The translations under genes and the position numbers were made by a program. A DNA stretch of 64,000 bases from Pontixanthobacter luteolus (GTDB taxonomy: Bacteria; Pseudomonadota; Alphaproteobacteria; Sphingomonadales; Sphingomonadaceae): contig NZ_WTYP01000002.1 in NCBI RefSeq assembly GCF_009828095.1, positions 563,001 through 627,000 of the forward strand, in the 5' to 3' direction. Shown piece after piece: positions 54,049 through 63,166 of the stretch; the first letter of the stretch is position 1; the number at the start of each line of letters is the position of its first letter. Under the pieces are notes generated by a model that saw nothing but the letters and a program-made list of their open reading frames with translations, made no database searches and was not told where the DNA came from.

Positions 54049-55923
54049 ATGGAAGAACAGGCACTCGTAATAGCGCTCGTGGGCGTGCTCGGTATCGGCG
54101 CCCAATGGGTTGCCTGGCGGACCGGTTGGCCGGCCATCGTGTTGATGCTGGCGGCAGGCTTCCTTGCCGGTCCGATCCTCGGCGTCTTCAACCCCGAACA
54201 CGCCTTTGGTGAACTGTTGGAGCCGATGGTCGCCATCGGCGTGGCCATTATCCTGTTCGAAGGCGGGCTCAGTCTCGACTTCCGCGAACTGCGACACTCA
54301 GGTTCTGCGGTCCTGCGGCTGGCGACGATAGGCGTGGCCGTGGGCTGGGCGCTGGGCGCACTTGCCGCTCACGAGATCGCCAACCTGGCGTGGCCGGTTG
54401 CGGTATTGTTTGGCGGTATTCTGGTGGTGACGGGCCCTACCGTCGTTATCCCGCTACTGCGCCAAAGCTCTGTGCAAACACGCCCCGCATCAATCCTGAA
54501 ATGGGAAGCCATCGTCAACGATCCGACGGGCGCACTTTGCGCCGTGATCGCCTACGAATATTTCCGCATTTCGAGCGAGTCCCCGGACGCAACCGTCTGG
54601 CAGGTCGTGCCGCCAATGGTCATCGCAGCACTCGTGGCCGGTCTGATCGGCTATGCAGCGGCGAAAGCGATCGCCTGGGCATTTCCGCGCGGCGCAATTC
54701 CTGAATACCTCAAGGTGCCGGTATTGCTGACCACAGTCATTGCTGTGTTCGTATTGTCCAACCAGATTGAACACGAGGCCGGTCTTGTCGCGGTTACGGT
54801 GATGGGCGTGGCGCTGGCGAACATGCACGTGTCCAGCTTGCGCAGCATCCATCCCTTCAAGCAGAATATCGCCGTCCTGCTCGTGTCGGGGATATTCATC
54901 CTTTTGTCTGCCTCGCTCAGTGTGGACGACATGCGCTATCTCAACCCGCAGACGGATACCGGATTCGCCTTTGTGTTGTTCTTGCTTGCGCTCTTGTTCG
55001 TGGTTCGCCCGGCGACCATTCTCATCAGCCTTGCGTTCAGCAGCGTGCCTTGGAACGAACGCCTGTTCCTCGCCTGGATTGCACCGCGCGGTATTGTTCT
55101 GGTTGCGATCTCGGGCCTGTTTGCGCTGCGGCTCAATGAACTTGGTTATGCCGATGGCAACCTGCTCATCGGGCTGAGTTTCGCAGTGGTCGTGGCAACT
55201 ATTGTTGCGCATGGTTTCACCGTCAACACGGTGGCCAAATGGCTCAAGGTGAAGGGCGATACCCGTCCAGGCCTGCTGGTAGTAGGCAGTACACCGTGGA
55301 CCATTTCGCTTGCCGAACAGATGAAGCAGCTCGGCACTCCGGTGATGGTCGTCGATTCCAGCTGGCAGGCACTCGGTGCGGCGCGGAAAAGCGGACTTCC
55401 ATTCTATCACGGCGAAATCCTCAACGAAGCGACCGAGCATAATCTCGACCTTGCTCCGTTTCAGGTGCTGGTGGCCGCGACCGGCAACGAAGCGTACAAC
55501 GCACTGGTGTGCAATGAATTCGCCCACGAAATCGGCCGGGACTCGGTCTATCAGCTGGGCGAGTCCACCAGCGAAGATGATCGTCACGCTTTGCCGCCCT
55601 CCATCAGGGGGCGCGCGCTATTCGAAAGCGGTTTCGGCGTGACCGACGTCAATGAGCGGCAAAAGCAGGGGTGGGTCTTCCGCAAGACCACCCTGTCTGA
55701 AGAATTCGACTTCGATGACGCTCAGGAAAAACTACCCGAATCCGCGCATCTCCTGCTGATCCTCCGGAAAAGCGGCACGATGCGTTTCTTCACCCATGTC
55801 GTCAGGCCGGAACCCAGACCCGGCGATACGGTGATTTCCTATTCACCGCCGCGCGCGAAAACCCCCGAAGAGGTCGCGGCAAAGAAGGCTGGCCGCGAAG
55901 GCCCCAAGGCACAACCGACATGA
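54049..55923 (+). CDS. CPA1-type Na+/H+ antiporter with cytosolic nucleotide-binding-like domain
   Basis: A 624-aa antiporter. Residues 1 to about 400 contain about 12-13 helices with the CPA1 features FEGGLSLDFRELR, VVTGPTVVIPLLRQ and WEAIVNDPTGALCAVIAYE, the last holding the ND ion-site pair. The rest (about 410-610) is soluble; PGLLVVGSTPWTISLAEQMK looks like a Rossmann-type TrkA-N/RCK unit with a degenerate glycine motif, so nucleotide or redox gating is possible. Its stop overlaps the start of the OmpA-family gene by 4 bases. Confidence 0.87.
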   Translation: MEEQALVIALVGVLGIGAQWVAWRTGWPAIVLMLAAGFLAGPILGVFNPEHAFGELLEPMVAIGVAIILFEGGLSLDFRELRHSGSAVLRLATIGVAVGWALGALAAHEIANLAWPVAVLFGGILVVTGPTVVIPLLRQSSVQTRPASILKWEAIVNDPTGALCAVIAYEYFRISSESPDATVWQVVPPMVIAALVAGLIGYAAAKAIAWAFPRGAIPEYLKVPVLLTTVIAVFVLSNQIEHEAGLVAVTVMGVALANMHVSSLRSIHPFKQNIAVLLVSGIFILLSASLSVDDMRYLNPQTDTGFAFVLFLLALLFVVRPATILISLAFSSVPWNERLFLAWIAPRGIVLVAISGLFALRLNELGYADGNLLIGLSFAVVVATIVAHGFTVNTVAKWLKVKGDTRPGLLVVGSTPWTISLAEQMKQLGTPVMVVDSSWQALGAARKSGLPFYHGEILNEATEHNLDLAPFQVLVAATGNEAYNALVCNEFAHEIGRDSVYQLGESTSEDDRHALPPSIRGRALFESGFGVTDVNERQKQGWVFRKTTLSEEFDFDDAQEKLPESAHLLLILRKSGTMRFFTHVVRPEPRPGDTVISYSPPRAKTPEEVAAKKAGREGPKAQPT

Positions 55924-56534
55924 TCAAGAGGATTACGATGAATCTGCGTCTGAGCGCCGCCGCCGCGGCTGCACTGACACTGGCGGCTTGCAACAATTCG
56001 CCAACCGATGACACCCCGGCGCCCGAGCCGGAGGAGAGCGGGAAACAGGTGTTGGGAGAAGGCACCTCAATCATCCGCGCTGACGTTGAGATGGAACGCG
56101 AGATCATGCCCCTCGAACCATTGGAATCGCGCATTTCGTTTGATGAGGGCGGTTATTCGCTGAGCGAAACCGCGATTGCGGAGCTTAAGGCGGTCCTCGA
56201 ATCGCGCCAATACACTGAAGGCGGTGACATTGTCCTGCGCGGCCATACAGACGCGGGCGGTAACGATAATGCCAATCTGCGCGCGTCAGAACGCCGTGCG
56301 GAAGCCGTGAAAGACTGGTTTGTCGAAAATGGAACGGCGGAAGACCGCATCACCGTTGTCGGGCTGGGAGAACAAAATCCTGCGCGTCCGAACGCCAATC
56401 CGGACGGTACTCCGAACGACGAAAATCGGGCCTATAACCGCCGTGTCATGGTGCATATCGCCGTGCCGGAAGAATTGGTGGTGGAAGAAACCCCCGATAC
56501 ACCGACGCTGGTCGAGAAAGTCACGGCAGACTAA
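55920..56534 (+). CDS. OmpA-family lipoprotein
   Basis: Outer-membrane lipoprotein of 204 aa with lipobox LAAC (Cys24 from the first ATG; an internal ATG six codons later would also give a good signal). A short acidic, proline-rich linker leads to an OmpA-type peptidoglycan-binding domain (IVLRGHTDAGGNDNANLRAS, then AYNRRVMVHI). It is translationally coupled to the antiporter gene (ATGA), an uncommon pairing. The stop overlaps that of the convergent cysQ. Confidence 0.85.
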   Translation: MIKRITMNLRLSAAAAAALTLAACNNSPTDDTPAPEPEESGKQVLGEGTSIIRADVEMEREIMPLEPLESRISFDEGGYSLSETAIAELKAVLESRQYTEGGDIVLRGHTDAGGNDNANLRASERRAEAVKDWFVENGTAEDRITVVGLGEQNPARPNANPDGTPNDENRAYNRRVMVHIAVPEELVVEETPDTPTLVEKVTAD

Positions 56535-57307
56535 TTCTCGGCAGACGTGTCCGGCCCAAGCTCGCGCACGAGGCGCAAGATTTCGTCGGCAAATTCCGGC
56601 TTGCAGATCAGCAGGTCCGGCAGCCAGGTGTCTTCTTGATTGTAGACAAGCGGTGAACCATCGATCCGCGAACAATGAAGCCCGTGCGCCAATGCGACGG
56701 CCACCGGGGCGCAGCTGTCCCATTCGTACTGTCCGCCAGAGTGGAGATAGATTTCCGCATCTCCGCGCACGACGGCCATTGCCTTGGCGCCGGCTGATCC
56801 CATTTCGACAAGCTCGCCTCCGATGGCCTTGGCGACAGCGAGTGCTTCCCTTGCCGGGCGGGTGCGGCTGACCACCAGCCGCGGCGCACCGTTATATTCC
56901 GAAGTGATTGCGGGCCGGTCGGTGCGCAGCACGGCACCGTCTCCGAGACCCGGCAGGGCGACCGCGCCCACACTGGCCCGGCCGTCGATCGCCAGCCCGA
57001 CATGGACGGCCCAATCCGATCGTTCTTCTCCGTATTCGCGTGTTCCATCGACCGGATCGACGATCCACACCCGCGATTTGCCGAGCCGTTCCTTGGTGTC
57101 CTTGCTTTCTTCGGAAAGAAGGCCGTCTTCCGGCCTTTGGGCACGAAGTGCGTGAACGAGAAACTGGTTGGCTGTCTCGTCCCCTGCCTTGCCCAGCGCC
57201 TTGCCCGTGAACATCGCACTATCCCGGACCTGCAGCAGGATTTGCCCTGCAGTTTCCGCCAGATGGGCCGCAAGCTGGGCGTCGGTCATATCGGCAATCT
57301 CGCTCAT
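56531..57307 (-). CDS. cysQ: 3'(2'),5'-bisphosphate nucleotidase CysQ
   Basis: Mg-dependent phosphatase that removes the PAP formed during sulfate reduction, 258 aa. Metal-site motifs: [23 protein letters not shown] and the C-terminal [19 protein letters not shown]. The sequence is closer to CysQ/BPNT proteins than the copy at 19 kb, and the location directly behind cysNC (4-base overlap) supports the assignment. It is the third gene of the minus-strand sulfate-activation operon. Confidence 0.92.
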   Translation of the reverse strand: MSEIADMTDAQLAAHLAETAGQILLQVRDSAMFTGKALGKAGDETANQFLVHALRAQRPEDGLLSEESKDTKERLGKSRVWIVDPVDGTREYGEERSDWAVHVGLAIDGRASVGAVALPGLGDGAVLRTDRPAITSEYNGAPRLVVSRTRPAREALAVAKAIGGELVEMGSAGAKAMAVVRGDAEIYLHSGGQYEWDSCAPVAVALAHGLHCSRIDGSPLVYNQEDTWLPDLLICKPEFADEILRLVRELGPDTSAEN

Positions 57308-59229
57308 TTCAGCGGCATGATCTGGCTGACGATGTGGTCGGCAGCCTCATCCACAGTCATCTCGACCGTGTTGACCCTGATTTCCGGTTCTGCAGGCGCT
57401 TCATAGGGGCTGTCGATACCCGTGAAGTTCTTCAGTTCACCGCTGCGCGCCTTTTTATAGAGGCCTTTCACATCGCGTTCCTCGGCCACCTCGAGCGGGG
57501 TGTCGACGAAGATTTCGATGAACTCGCATTCGTCCATCATCGACCTGACCATGTCGCGCTCTGCACGGAACGGGCTGATAAATGCCGTCAGCACAATCAG
57601 CCCCGCATCCGTCATCAGTTTGGCTACTTCGCCCACGCGGCGGATATTCTCGATCCGGTCGGCTTCGGTAAAGCCCAGATCCTTGTTGAGGCCGTGCCGC
57701 ACATTGTCGCCGTCCAGCAGGAACGTGTGCCGGTTCATCAGGTTCAGCCGCTGTTCGACCGCGTTGGCAATAGTCGACTTGCCGGAACCGGACAGGCCGG
57801 TGAACCACAGCACGCGCGGTTTCTGGTTCTTCATCCCGGCATGATCATCGCGGGTGATGGTCGTCGCCTGCCAGTGGACGTTCTGCGCGCGCCGCAGGCT
57901 GAAGTGCAGCATCCCTGCGCCCACGGTGGCATTGGTGATCTTGTCGACCAGAATGAATCCCCCGAGCGAGCGGCTATCGCTATAAGGTTCGAAAGTGATC
58001 GGCCGTTCGGTGTGAACTTCGGCAACGCCGATGGAATTGAGCTGCAACGTCTTCGCAGCGAGATGATCCATCGTGTTTACGTTGATTTCGTATTTCGGCT
58101 CCGCGATCGTCGCGGTGACCATCTGGCTGGCGAGTTTCAGCCAATAACCGCGCCCGGGCTTCAGCGCCTCTTCGTCCATCCACACGATGGTCGCTTCGAA
58201 CTGGTCGCTGGCTTCTGGCGGGTTATCAGCGGTGCTGATCACGTCGCCGCGGCTGCAATCGACTTCGTCTTCGAGCGTCAGCGTTACAGACTGGCCTGCG
58301 ACCGCTTCTTTCAACTCACCATCATAGGTGACGATGGATTTGACTGTGCTGGTCTTGCCCGATGGGACAATCCGCACCGCATCACCCGGCGCGACAGTGC
58401 CGCTGCCGATCAGGCCGGAAAATCCGCGGAAGTCCAGATTGGGGCGATTGACCCATTGAACCGGCATACGGAAGGCGCGTTCCTGTGCCGCGATATTGGC
58501 AATCTCGACGCTTTCAAGATGGTCAATCAGCGCAGGCCCATCGTACCATTCGGTCTGCGGGGATGGGGCATCGGTAATGTTGTCGCCCTTGAAACCCGAG
58601 ATCGGGATCGCGGTGAACGCTTCAATGCCAATCTCTTCGGCGAAGGCGGAATATTCTGCCACGATGTCGTCGAAGGTCTGCTGATCATAACCGACCAGAT
58701 CCATCTTGTTCACCGCCAGAACCAGATGTTTGATCCCCAGAAGATGCGCGAGATAGGAATGCCGCCGGGTCTGAACCAGTACGCCCTTGCGCGCATCGAC
58801 CAGGATCACTGCCAGATCAGCAGTAGAAGCGCCGGTGACCATGTTGCGGGTGTATTGTTCATGGCCGGGCGTGTCTGCGACAATGAATTTGCGTTTTTCG
58901 GTCGCGAAGAAGCGGTATGCAACGTCAATCGTGATTCCCTGTTCGCGCTCTGCGGCCAGCCCGTCCACCAGCAGGGCGAAATCGATTTCCTGCCCCTGCG
59001 TGCCGACTTTCTTGCTGTCAGCTTCCAGCGCGGCCAGCTGGTCCTCGAAGATCATCTTGGAATCGTAGAGCAAGCGCCCGATCAGCGTGCTTTTGCCGTC
59101 ATCCACGCTGCCACAGGTAATGAACCGCAGCAGCGACTTGTTCTGATGTTGATCGAGGTACGCACCGATATCCTCGGCGATCAGCGCGTCGGTTTCGTAG
59201 GCGGAATTGTTGTCTGCGGAATGGGTCAT
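57304..59229 (-). CDS. cysNC: bifunctional sulfate adenylyltransferase subunit 1 / APS kinase
   Basis: A 641-aa fusion. The N-terminal part (about 1-450) is the CysN GTPase that drives sulfate adenylation with CysD: P-loop [20 protein letters not shown], switch [17 protein letters not shown] and NKMD in [13 protein letters not shown]. The C-terminal part (from about 465) is APS kinase (CysC) making [39 protein letters not shown]. The ATG overlaps the cysD stop by one base (TGATG). No cysH/I/J genes are in the window. Confidence 0.95.
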   Translation of the reverse strand: MTHSADNNSAYETDALIAEDIGAYLDQHQNKSLLRFITCGSVDDGKSTLIGRLLYDSKMIFEDQLAALEADSKKVGTQGQEIDFALLVDGLAAEREQGITIDVAYRFFATEKRKFIVADTPGHEQYTRNMVTGASTADLAVILVDARKGVLVQTRRHSYLAHLLGIKHLVLAVNKMDLVGYDQQTFDDIVAEYSAFAEEIGIEAFTAIPISGFKGDNITDAPSPQTEWYDGPALIDHLESVEIANIAAQERAFRMPVQWVNRPNLDFRGFSGLIGSGTVAPGDAVRIVPSGKTSTVKSIVTYDGELKEAVAGQSVTLTLEDEVDCSRGDVISTADNPPEASDQFEATIVWMDEEALKPGRGYWLKLASQMVTATIAEPKYEINVNTMDHLAAKTLQLNSIGVAEVHTERPITFEPYSDSRSLGGFILVDKITNATVGAGMLHFSLRRAQNVHWQATTITRDDHAGMKNQKPRVLWFTGLSGSGKSTIANAVEQRLNLMNRHTFLLDGDNVRHGLNKDLGFTEADRIENIRRVGEVAKLMTDAGLIVLTAFISPFRAERDMVRSMMDECEFIEIFVDTPLEVAEERDVKGLYKKARSGELKNFTGIDSPYEAPAEPEIRVNTVEMTVDEAADHIVSQIMPLK

Positions 59230-60140
59230 CAGAAGTAGCCCTCCTGCTTCTTCTTCTCCATTCCAGCACCGCCTTCATCCTGGTCGATGACCCGGCCCTG
59301 GCGCTCGCTTGTGGTGGTGAGGAGCATTTCCTGGACCACGTCCGCCAAGGTGGCAGCTTCGCTTTCAACCGCGCCTGTCAGCGGGAAACAGCCCAGCGTC
59401 CGGAACCGGACTGATCGCTCGGTAATTTCAGGGCGCTTGCCCATCACCTGTTCGAGCCGGTCGATGTCGTCCGCCATGAACAGCCCGCCTTCATATTCGA
59501 AGGTCGGGCGTTTGGCGGCGAAATAGAGCGGCACGATCTCGATGTTTTCCGCCATGATATACTGCCAGATATCCAGCTCGGTCCAATTGCTCAGCGGGAA
59601 TACGCGGATGCTTTCACCCTTCGCCTTGCGGGCGTTGTAGAGGTTCCACAATTCCGGTCGCTGCTTCTTCGGGTCCCATCCGTGGTTGGCGCTGCGGAAG
59701 CTGAAAATGCGTTCTTTTGCGCGGCTCTTTTCCTCATCACGCCGCGCCCCGCCGAATGCGGCGTCGAACCCGTAGTGATCAAGCGCCTGTTTCAGACCCT
59801 GCGTCTTCCACATGTCGGTATGCAGCGCACCGTGATCGAACGGATTGATACCGCGCTCTTCCGCTTCGGGATTTTGCCAGACCAGCAATTCCATCCCTGC
59901 ATCCTGCGCCGATTTTTCGCGCAGCTTGTACATGTCCTGGAATTTCCAGGTCGTATCGACATGCATCAGCGGGAATGGCGGCGGCGATGGATAAAACGCC
60001 TTCTTCGCCAGATGCAGCATGACGGCGCTGTCCTTGCCGATGGAATACAGCATTACCGGCTTCACCGCCTCGGCGGCGACTTCGCGCATTATGTGGATGC
60101 TTTCGGCTTCGAGCCGTTCGAGATGGGTAAGGCGGCGCAT
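59229..60140 (-). CDS. cysD: sulfate adenylyltransferase subunit 2
   Basis: Catalytic subunit of ATP sulfurylase, 303 aa, of the PP-loop (PAPS reductase-like) fold. Seen: [20 protein letters not shown] (PP-loop), [20 protein letters not shown] and [20 protein letters not shown]. First gene of the cysD-cysNC-cysQ operon. About 195 bases separate its start from the tRNA-Gly gene and should include the promoter. Confidence 0.95.
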   Translation of the reverse strand: MRRLTHLERLEAESIHIMREVAAEAVKPVMLYSIGKDSAVMLHLAKKAFYPSPPPFPLMHVDTTWKFQDMYKLREKSAQDAGMELLVWQNPEAEERGINPFDHGALHTDMWKTQGLKQALDHYGFDAAFGGARRDEEKSRAKERIFSFRSANHGWDPKKQRPELWNLYNARKAKGESIRVFPLSNWTELDIWQYIMAENIEIVPLYFAAKRPTFEYEGGLFMADDIDRLEQVMGKRPEITERSVRFRTLGCFPLTGAVESEAATLADVVQEMLLTTTSERQGRVIDQDEGGAGMEKKKQEGYF

Positions 60141-60335
60141 AGTTCTTTCGATACTGGGTCAGAGCGATATCGCCGCTCGCTACCCCATACAGCCCTCATG
60201 GCAAGGCCAGATTTGCTTCTAGCAGGTAAGGCGATGCTGAGGCGGGCGGCAGGAGCGGCCTTTTTGCGCGGCGATTGAAACTGCTGGTTGACGAATCCCC
60301 GGCTTTGGTGGCAAGCGCGCTTCTCTCGGAAGCGG

Positions 60336-60409
60336 GCGGGTATAGCATAGTGGTAATGCTCTAGCCTTCCAAGCTAGCTAGAGGGGTTCGATTCCCCTTA
60401 CCCGCTCCA
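60336..60409 (+). tRNA. tRNA-Gly(TCC)
   Basis: 74 bases: acceptor GCGGGTA paired with TACCCGC, D arm GCATAGTGGTAATGC, anticodon stem CTAGC/GCTAG around loop CTTCCAA (anticodon TCC), T stem AGGGG/CCCCT around TTCGATT, discriminator T and encoded CCA. No repeat of its 3' end was noticed nearby. Confidence 0.95.
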
Positions 60410-60510
60410 GAGATCCTCCTAATTTTTCCGCTCTTTTTGTGTTGTCGCGGAACTGTGCCGTGCGCCGGACCGTTGCGTTGTCATATCCCGAACAAACGCA
60501 AAGAGGCCCC

Positions 60511-61887
60511 ATGCCCGACACACTGACCACCATTAACCCCGCCACAAATGAAGAACTCGAAACCTATTCGCTCATGAGCGAAGGGGATGCGAAATCCGTT
60601 GTCGAGGCTTGCCACGAGGCATTTCTCGACTGGCGGTTTCGGCCCGTTGAAGAGCGCGCCGAAATCATCCGCGCCATCGGCAAGGAACTGCGCGCCTCGA
60701 AAGAAGAATTCGCCCAGTTGATGACCGATGAAGTCGGGAAACTGATTGGCCATAGCCGCGACGAAATCGAGTTGTGCGCAGCAATCTGCGATTACACGGC
60801 CGATAACGGTGCCGCCGAACTCGCCGACGAAGAGCGCGAGATTCAGGGCGGCAAGGGTGTCATCGCCTATTCGCCCATCGGCGTGATCTACGGCATTCAA
60901 CCGTGGAATTTCCCCTGTTATCAGGCGGTCCGTTATTCAATCGTCAATCTGATGGCGGGCAACGGTGTGCTGCTGAAACACGCGGAAAATTGCACCGGCA
61001 GCGGACTGATGCTGCGCGATGTGATGGAACGCGCCGGGCTGCCCAAGAACCTGTTTTCCGTTCTGCTGATCAGTCATGATGTTTCCGACGAGATCATTGC
61101 ACACAAACTTGTTCGCGGCGTCACCATGACCGGCAGCGACGGTGCGGGGCGCAAGATCGGCGCGAAAGCAGCGGAAAACCTGAAGAAAACCGTGCTCGAG
61201 CTGGGCTCGAATGACGCGTATATGGTGCTGGACGATGCCGATCTCGAAACTGCGGTGCAGTGCAGCGTCGCCGGGCGGCTCTATAACAACGGCCAGACAT
61301 GCGTCGCCGCCAAGCGTTTCGTTGTGACGGAAAAACACTACGATGCCTTCCTCGAACGTTTCGTCGAAGCGATGAGCGCGGTTGAGCTGGGCGATCCCAA
61401 CGAAAGTTCGACCGGACTTGGCCCGATGGCGCGCAATGATTTGCGCGACAAACTGGCAAAGCAGGTCGAGGAAAGCGTCGAAAAAGGCGCGAAGATTGCG
61501 TGCGGCGGATCCGTGCCCGATCGCACTGGTGCCTATTATCCCGCGACAGTGCTGGTAGATGTTGCCCCGGGCCAGCCAGCCTATGACGATGAACTGTTCG
61601 GCCCTGCCGCATCGGTGATAAGGGCCAAGGATGACGAAGACGCCATGCGCATCGCCAATGACAGCCGATACGGCCTGGGCGGCGGTATCTTTTGCAAGGA
61701 TGAAAAGCGCGCCCGCGAGCTGGCGACCAAGTATTTCGACACCGGCATGATTTCGATCAACGGATACAAGATTGCGCAACCCAACATGCCCTTCGGCGGG
61801 GTGAAAGATTCGGGATATGGCCGCGAACATGGCGGTTTTGGGATCAAGGAATTCGTGAACGTGAAATCGATCTATCTGGTCGACTGA
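60511..61887 (+). CDS. NAD(P)+-dependent succinate-semialdehyde dehydrogenase-like (Sad/GabD family)
   Basis: Cytosolic aldehyde dehydrogenase of 458 aa from ATG 60511 (MPDTLTTINPATNEELETYS); the frame open from 60439 is too long. The cofactor site is PIGVIYGIQPWNFPCYQAVR, the catalytic Cys lies in NNGQTCVAAKRF, and the general-base Glu in TVLELGSNDAYMVLDDADLE. The LELGSNDAY variant and compact length resemble the Sad/YneI branch, which oxidises succinate semialdehyde. Substrate assignment is inferred. A terminator follows. Confidence 0.87.
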   Translation: MPDTLTTINPATNEELETYSLMSEGDAKSVVEACHEAFLDWRFRPVEERAEIIRAIGKELRASKEEFAQLMTDEVGKLIGHSRDEIELCAAICDYTADNGAAELADEEREIQGGKGVIAYSPIGVIYGIQPWNFPCYQAVRYSIVNLMAGNGVLLKHAENCTGSGLMLRDVMERAGLPKNLFSVLLISHDVSDEIIAHKLVRGVTMTGSDGAGRKIGAKAAENLKKTVLELGSNDAYMVLDDADLETAVQCSVAGRLYNNGQTCVAAKRFVVTEKHYDAFLERFVEAMSAVELGDPNESSTGLGPMARNDLRDKLAKQVEESVEKGAKIACGGSVPDRTGAYYPATVLVDVAPGQPAYDDELFGPAASVIRAKDDEDAMRIANDSRYGLGGGIFCKDEKRARELATKYFDTGMISINGYKIAQPNMPFGGVKDSGYGREHGGFGIKEFVNVKSIYLVD

Positions 61888-61894
61888 CACGCAG

Positions 61895-61937
61895 CAGGCC
61901 GGGGCGTGGTTGGACGCTCCGGCCTGTTTACTTTTTT
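61895..61937 (+). terminator. terminator after the aldehyde dehydrogenase gene
   Basis: CAGGCCGGGGCG (61895-61906) pairs with CGCTCCGGCCTG (61915-61926) with one mismatch and an 8-base loop; TTTTTT follows at 61932-61937. Confidence 0.85.
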
Positions 61938-62048
61938 GCAATCTAGCACAGCGATATTCGCATTTGACCACGCAGCATTGCGGGTCCAGTTTGATCTCAG
62001 GCATCGGGGAGTCCGTTGCCGCTAACATCAATCGAGGGAGTCTCGATC

Positions 62049-63113
62049 ATGGCAAACAAAGCCTCTTTTGGCGTCTTTATCGGACGCTTTCAGCCGCTGC
62101 ATATCGGCCACGAATATGTAATCCGCAAATCACTGGAACAGGTCGACCGGCTGATCGTGCTGGTCGGTTCGGCGAATGTCGCCCGCGATCCGCGCAACCC
62201 GTTCACTTACGAGGAACGCGAGCACATGATCCGTTCCGCCTTCGCCTATGAAATGGCTCAGGGGCAAGTGGTAGTGGAACCGCTGGACGACCATCTTTAT
62301 TCGGACAATGCCTGGACTGCCGAGGTTCAGCGCAGAGTGCATGAGATCGTTCTGGCAGAGGGCAATAGCGGCTTTCAGGCGAACGGGTTGGACGATTTTT
62401 CCATTTCGCTCAGCGGGTTCGGCAAGGACCAGTCGAGCTATTATCTGAAGATGTTCCCGGCATGGGGAAACATCCAGATCGACAGCCAGTATGGCACCTT
62501 CAGTTCAGCCGACATTCGCGAACGGTTCTTCGCCCGCATTCCGGAAGTGCCGGATTCCATCCTGTCCAAAGGCGTTGCCGAGCAATTGCACGACTTCAAG
62601 ATGAGCGATGCGTTCAAGGCGCTGCTGGCGGAACGCGAATACCTCGACGCGTATCCCGCCGAATGGGGGGAAGGCCCGTTCGTCACTGCCGATGCAGTCG
62701 TGATTCAGTCCGGCCATATCCTGCTGGTCGAACGCGGCAGATTGCCGGGCAAGGGATTGCTCGCGCTGCCGGGCGGGTTCGTAAACCGCGATGAACGTGT
62801 CCGCGACGCGGCAATCCGCGAGTTGCGCGAGGAAACCGAGATCGGCGACAGCAAGGGGCAGATACCGCCCGCGATGCTCGCCAGTTTTATCGAAGATAGC
62901 AGAAGCCGCATTTTCGATGCGCCCGGCCGTTCGCTGCGCGGGCGGATCATCACTCACGCCTTCCTTTTCCGGCTGCCCGAACGGCGCAAGCTGTTCAAGG
63001 TGAAGGGCGGGGACGATGCGGCACACGCCCGCTGGTACCGGCTCGGCGAACTGAAACCGGAAATGCTTTTTGAAGATCACTGGTCGATCATCGAACAGAT
63101 GGCCGATCTTTGA
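62049..63113 (+). CDS. bifunctional NMN adenylyltransferase / Nudix hydrolase
   Basis: A two-domain NAD-salvage enzyme of 354 aa. The N-terminal nucleotidyltransferase (NadM type) has GVFIGRFQPLHIGHEYVIRK with the HxGH active site and the FTYEEREHMIRSAF block. The C-terminal Nudix domain (about 205-350) has the box GGFVNRDERVRDAAIREL-REETEIG, which cleaves ADP-ribose-type compounds in characterised homologues. ATG 62049 is supported by GAGGGAG 8 bases upstream; the frame from 62016 is too long. It precedes a NadV-type gene, giving a nicotinamide-to-NAD+ route. Confidence 0.92.
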   Translation: MANKASFGVFIGRFQPLHIGHEYVIRKSLEQVDRLIVLVGSANVARDPRNPFTYEEREHMIRSAFAYEMAQGQVVVEPLDDHLYSDNAWTAEVQRRVHEIVLAEGNSGFQANGLDDFSISLSGFGKDQSSYYLKMFPAWGNIQIDSQYGTFSSADIRERFFARIPEVPDSILSKGVAEQLHDFKMSDAFKALLAEREYLDAYPAEWGEGPFVTADAVVIQSGHILLVERGRLPGKGLLALPGGFVNRDERVRDAAIRELREETEIGDSKGQIPPAMLASFIEDSRSRIFDAPGRSLRGRIITHAFLFRLPERRKLFKVKGGDDAAHARWYRLGELKPEMLFEDHWSIIEQMADL

Positions 63114-63166
63114 CCCCGTATGCGGGGGAGCCCTGCATACAAGACACTATGTGAGGAGTTCACATC

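Noticed and set aside
57334-59238. 634-aa open frame antisense to cysNC
   Set aside because: Shadow of the well-supported fusion gene; no ribosome site and no family features.
61938-62048. riboswitch upstream of the NAD-salvage genes
   Set aside because: No structured element recognisable by eye in this short leader; only the terminator of the previous gene and the ribosome site are clear.
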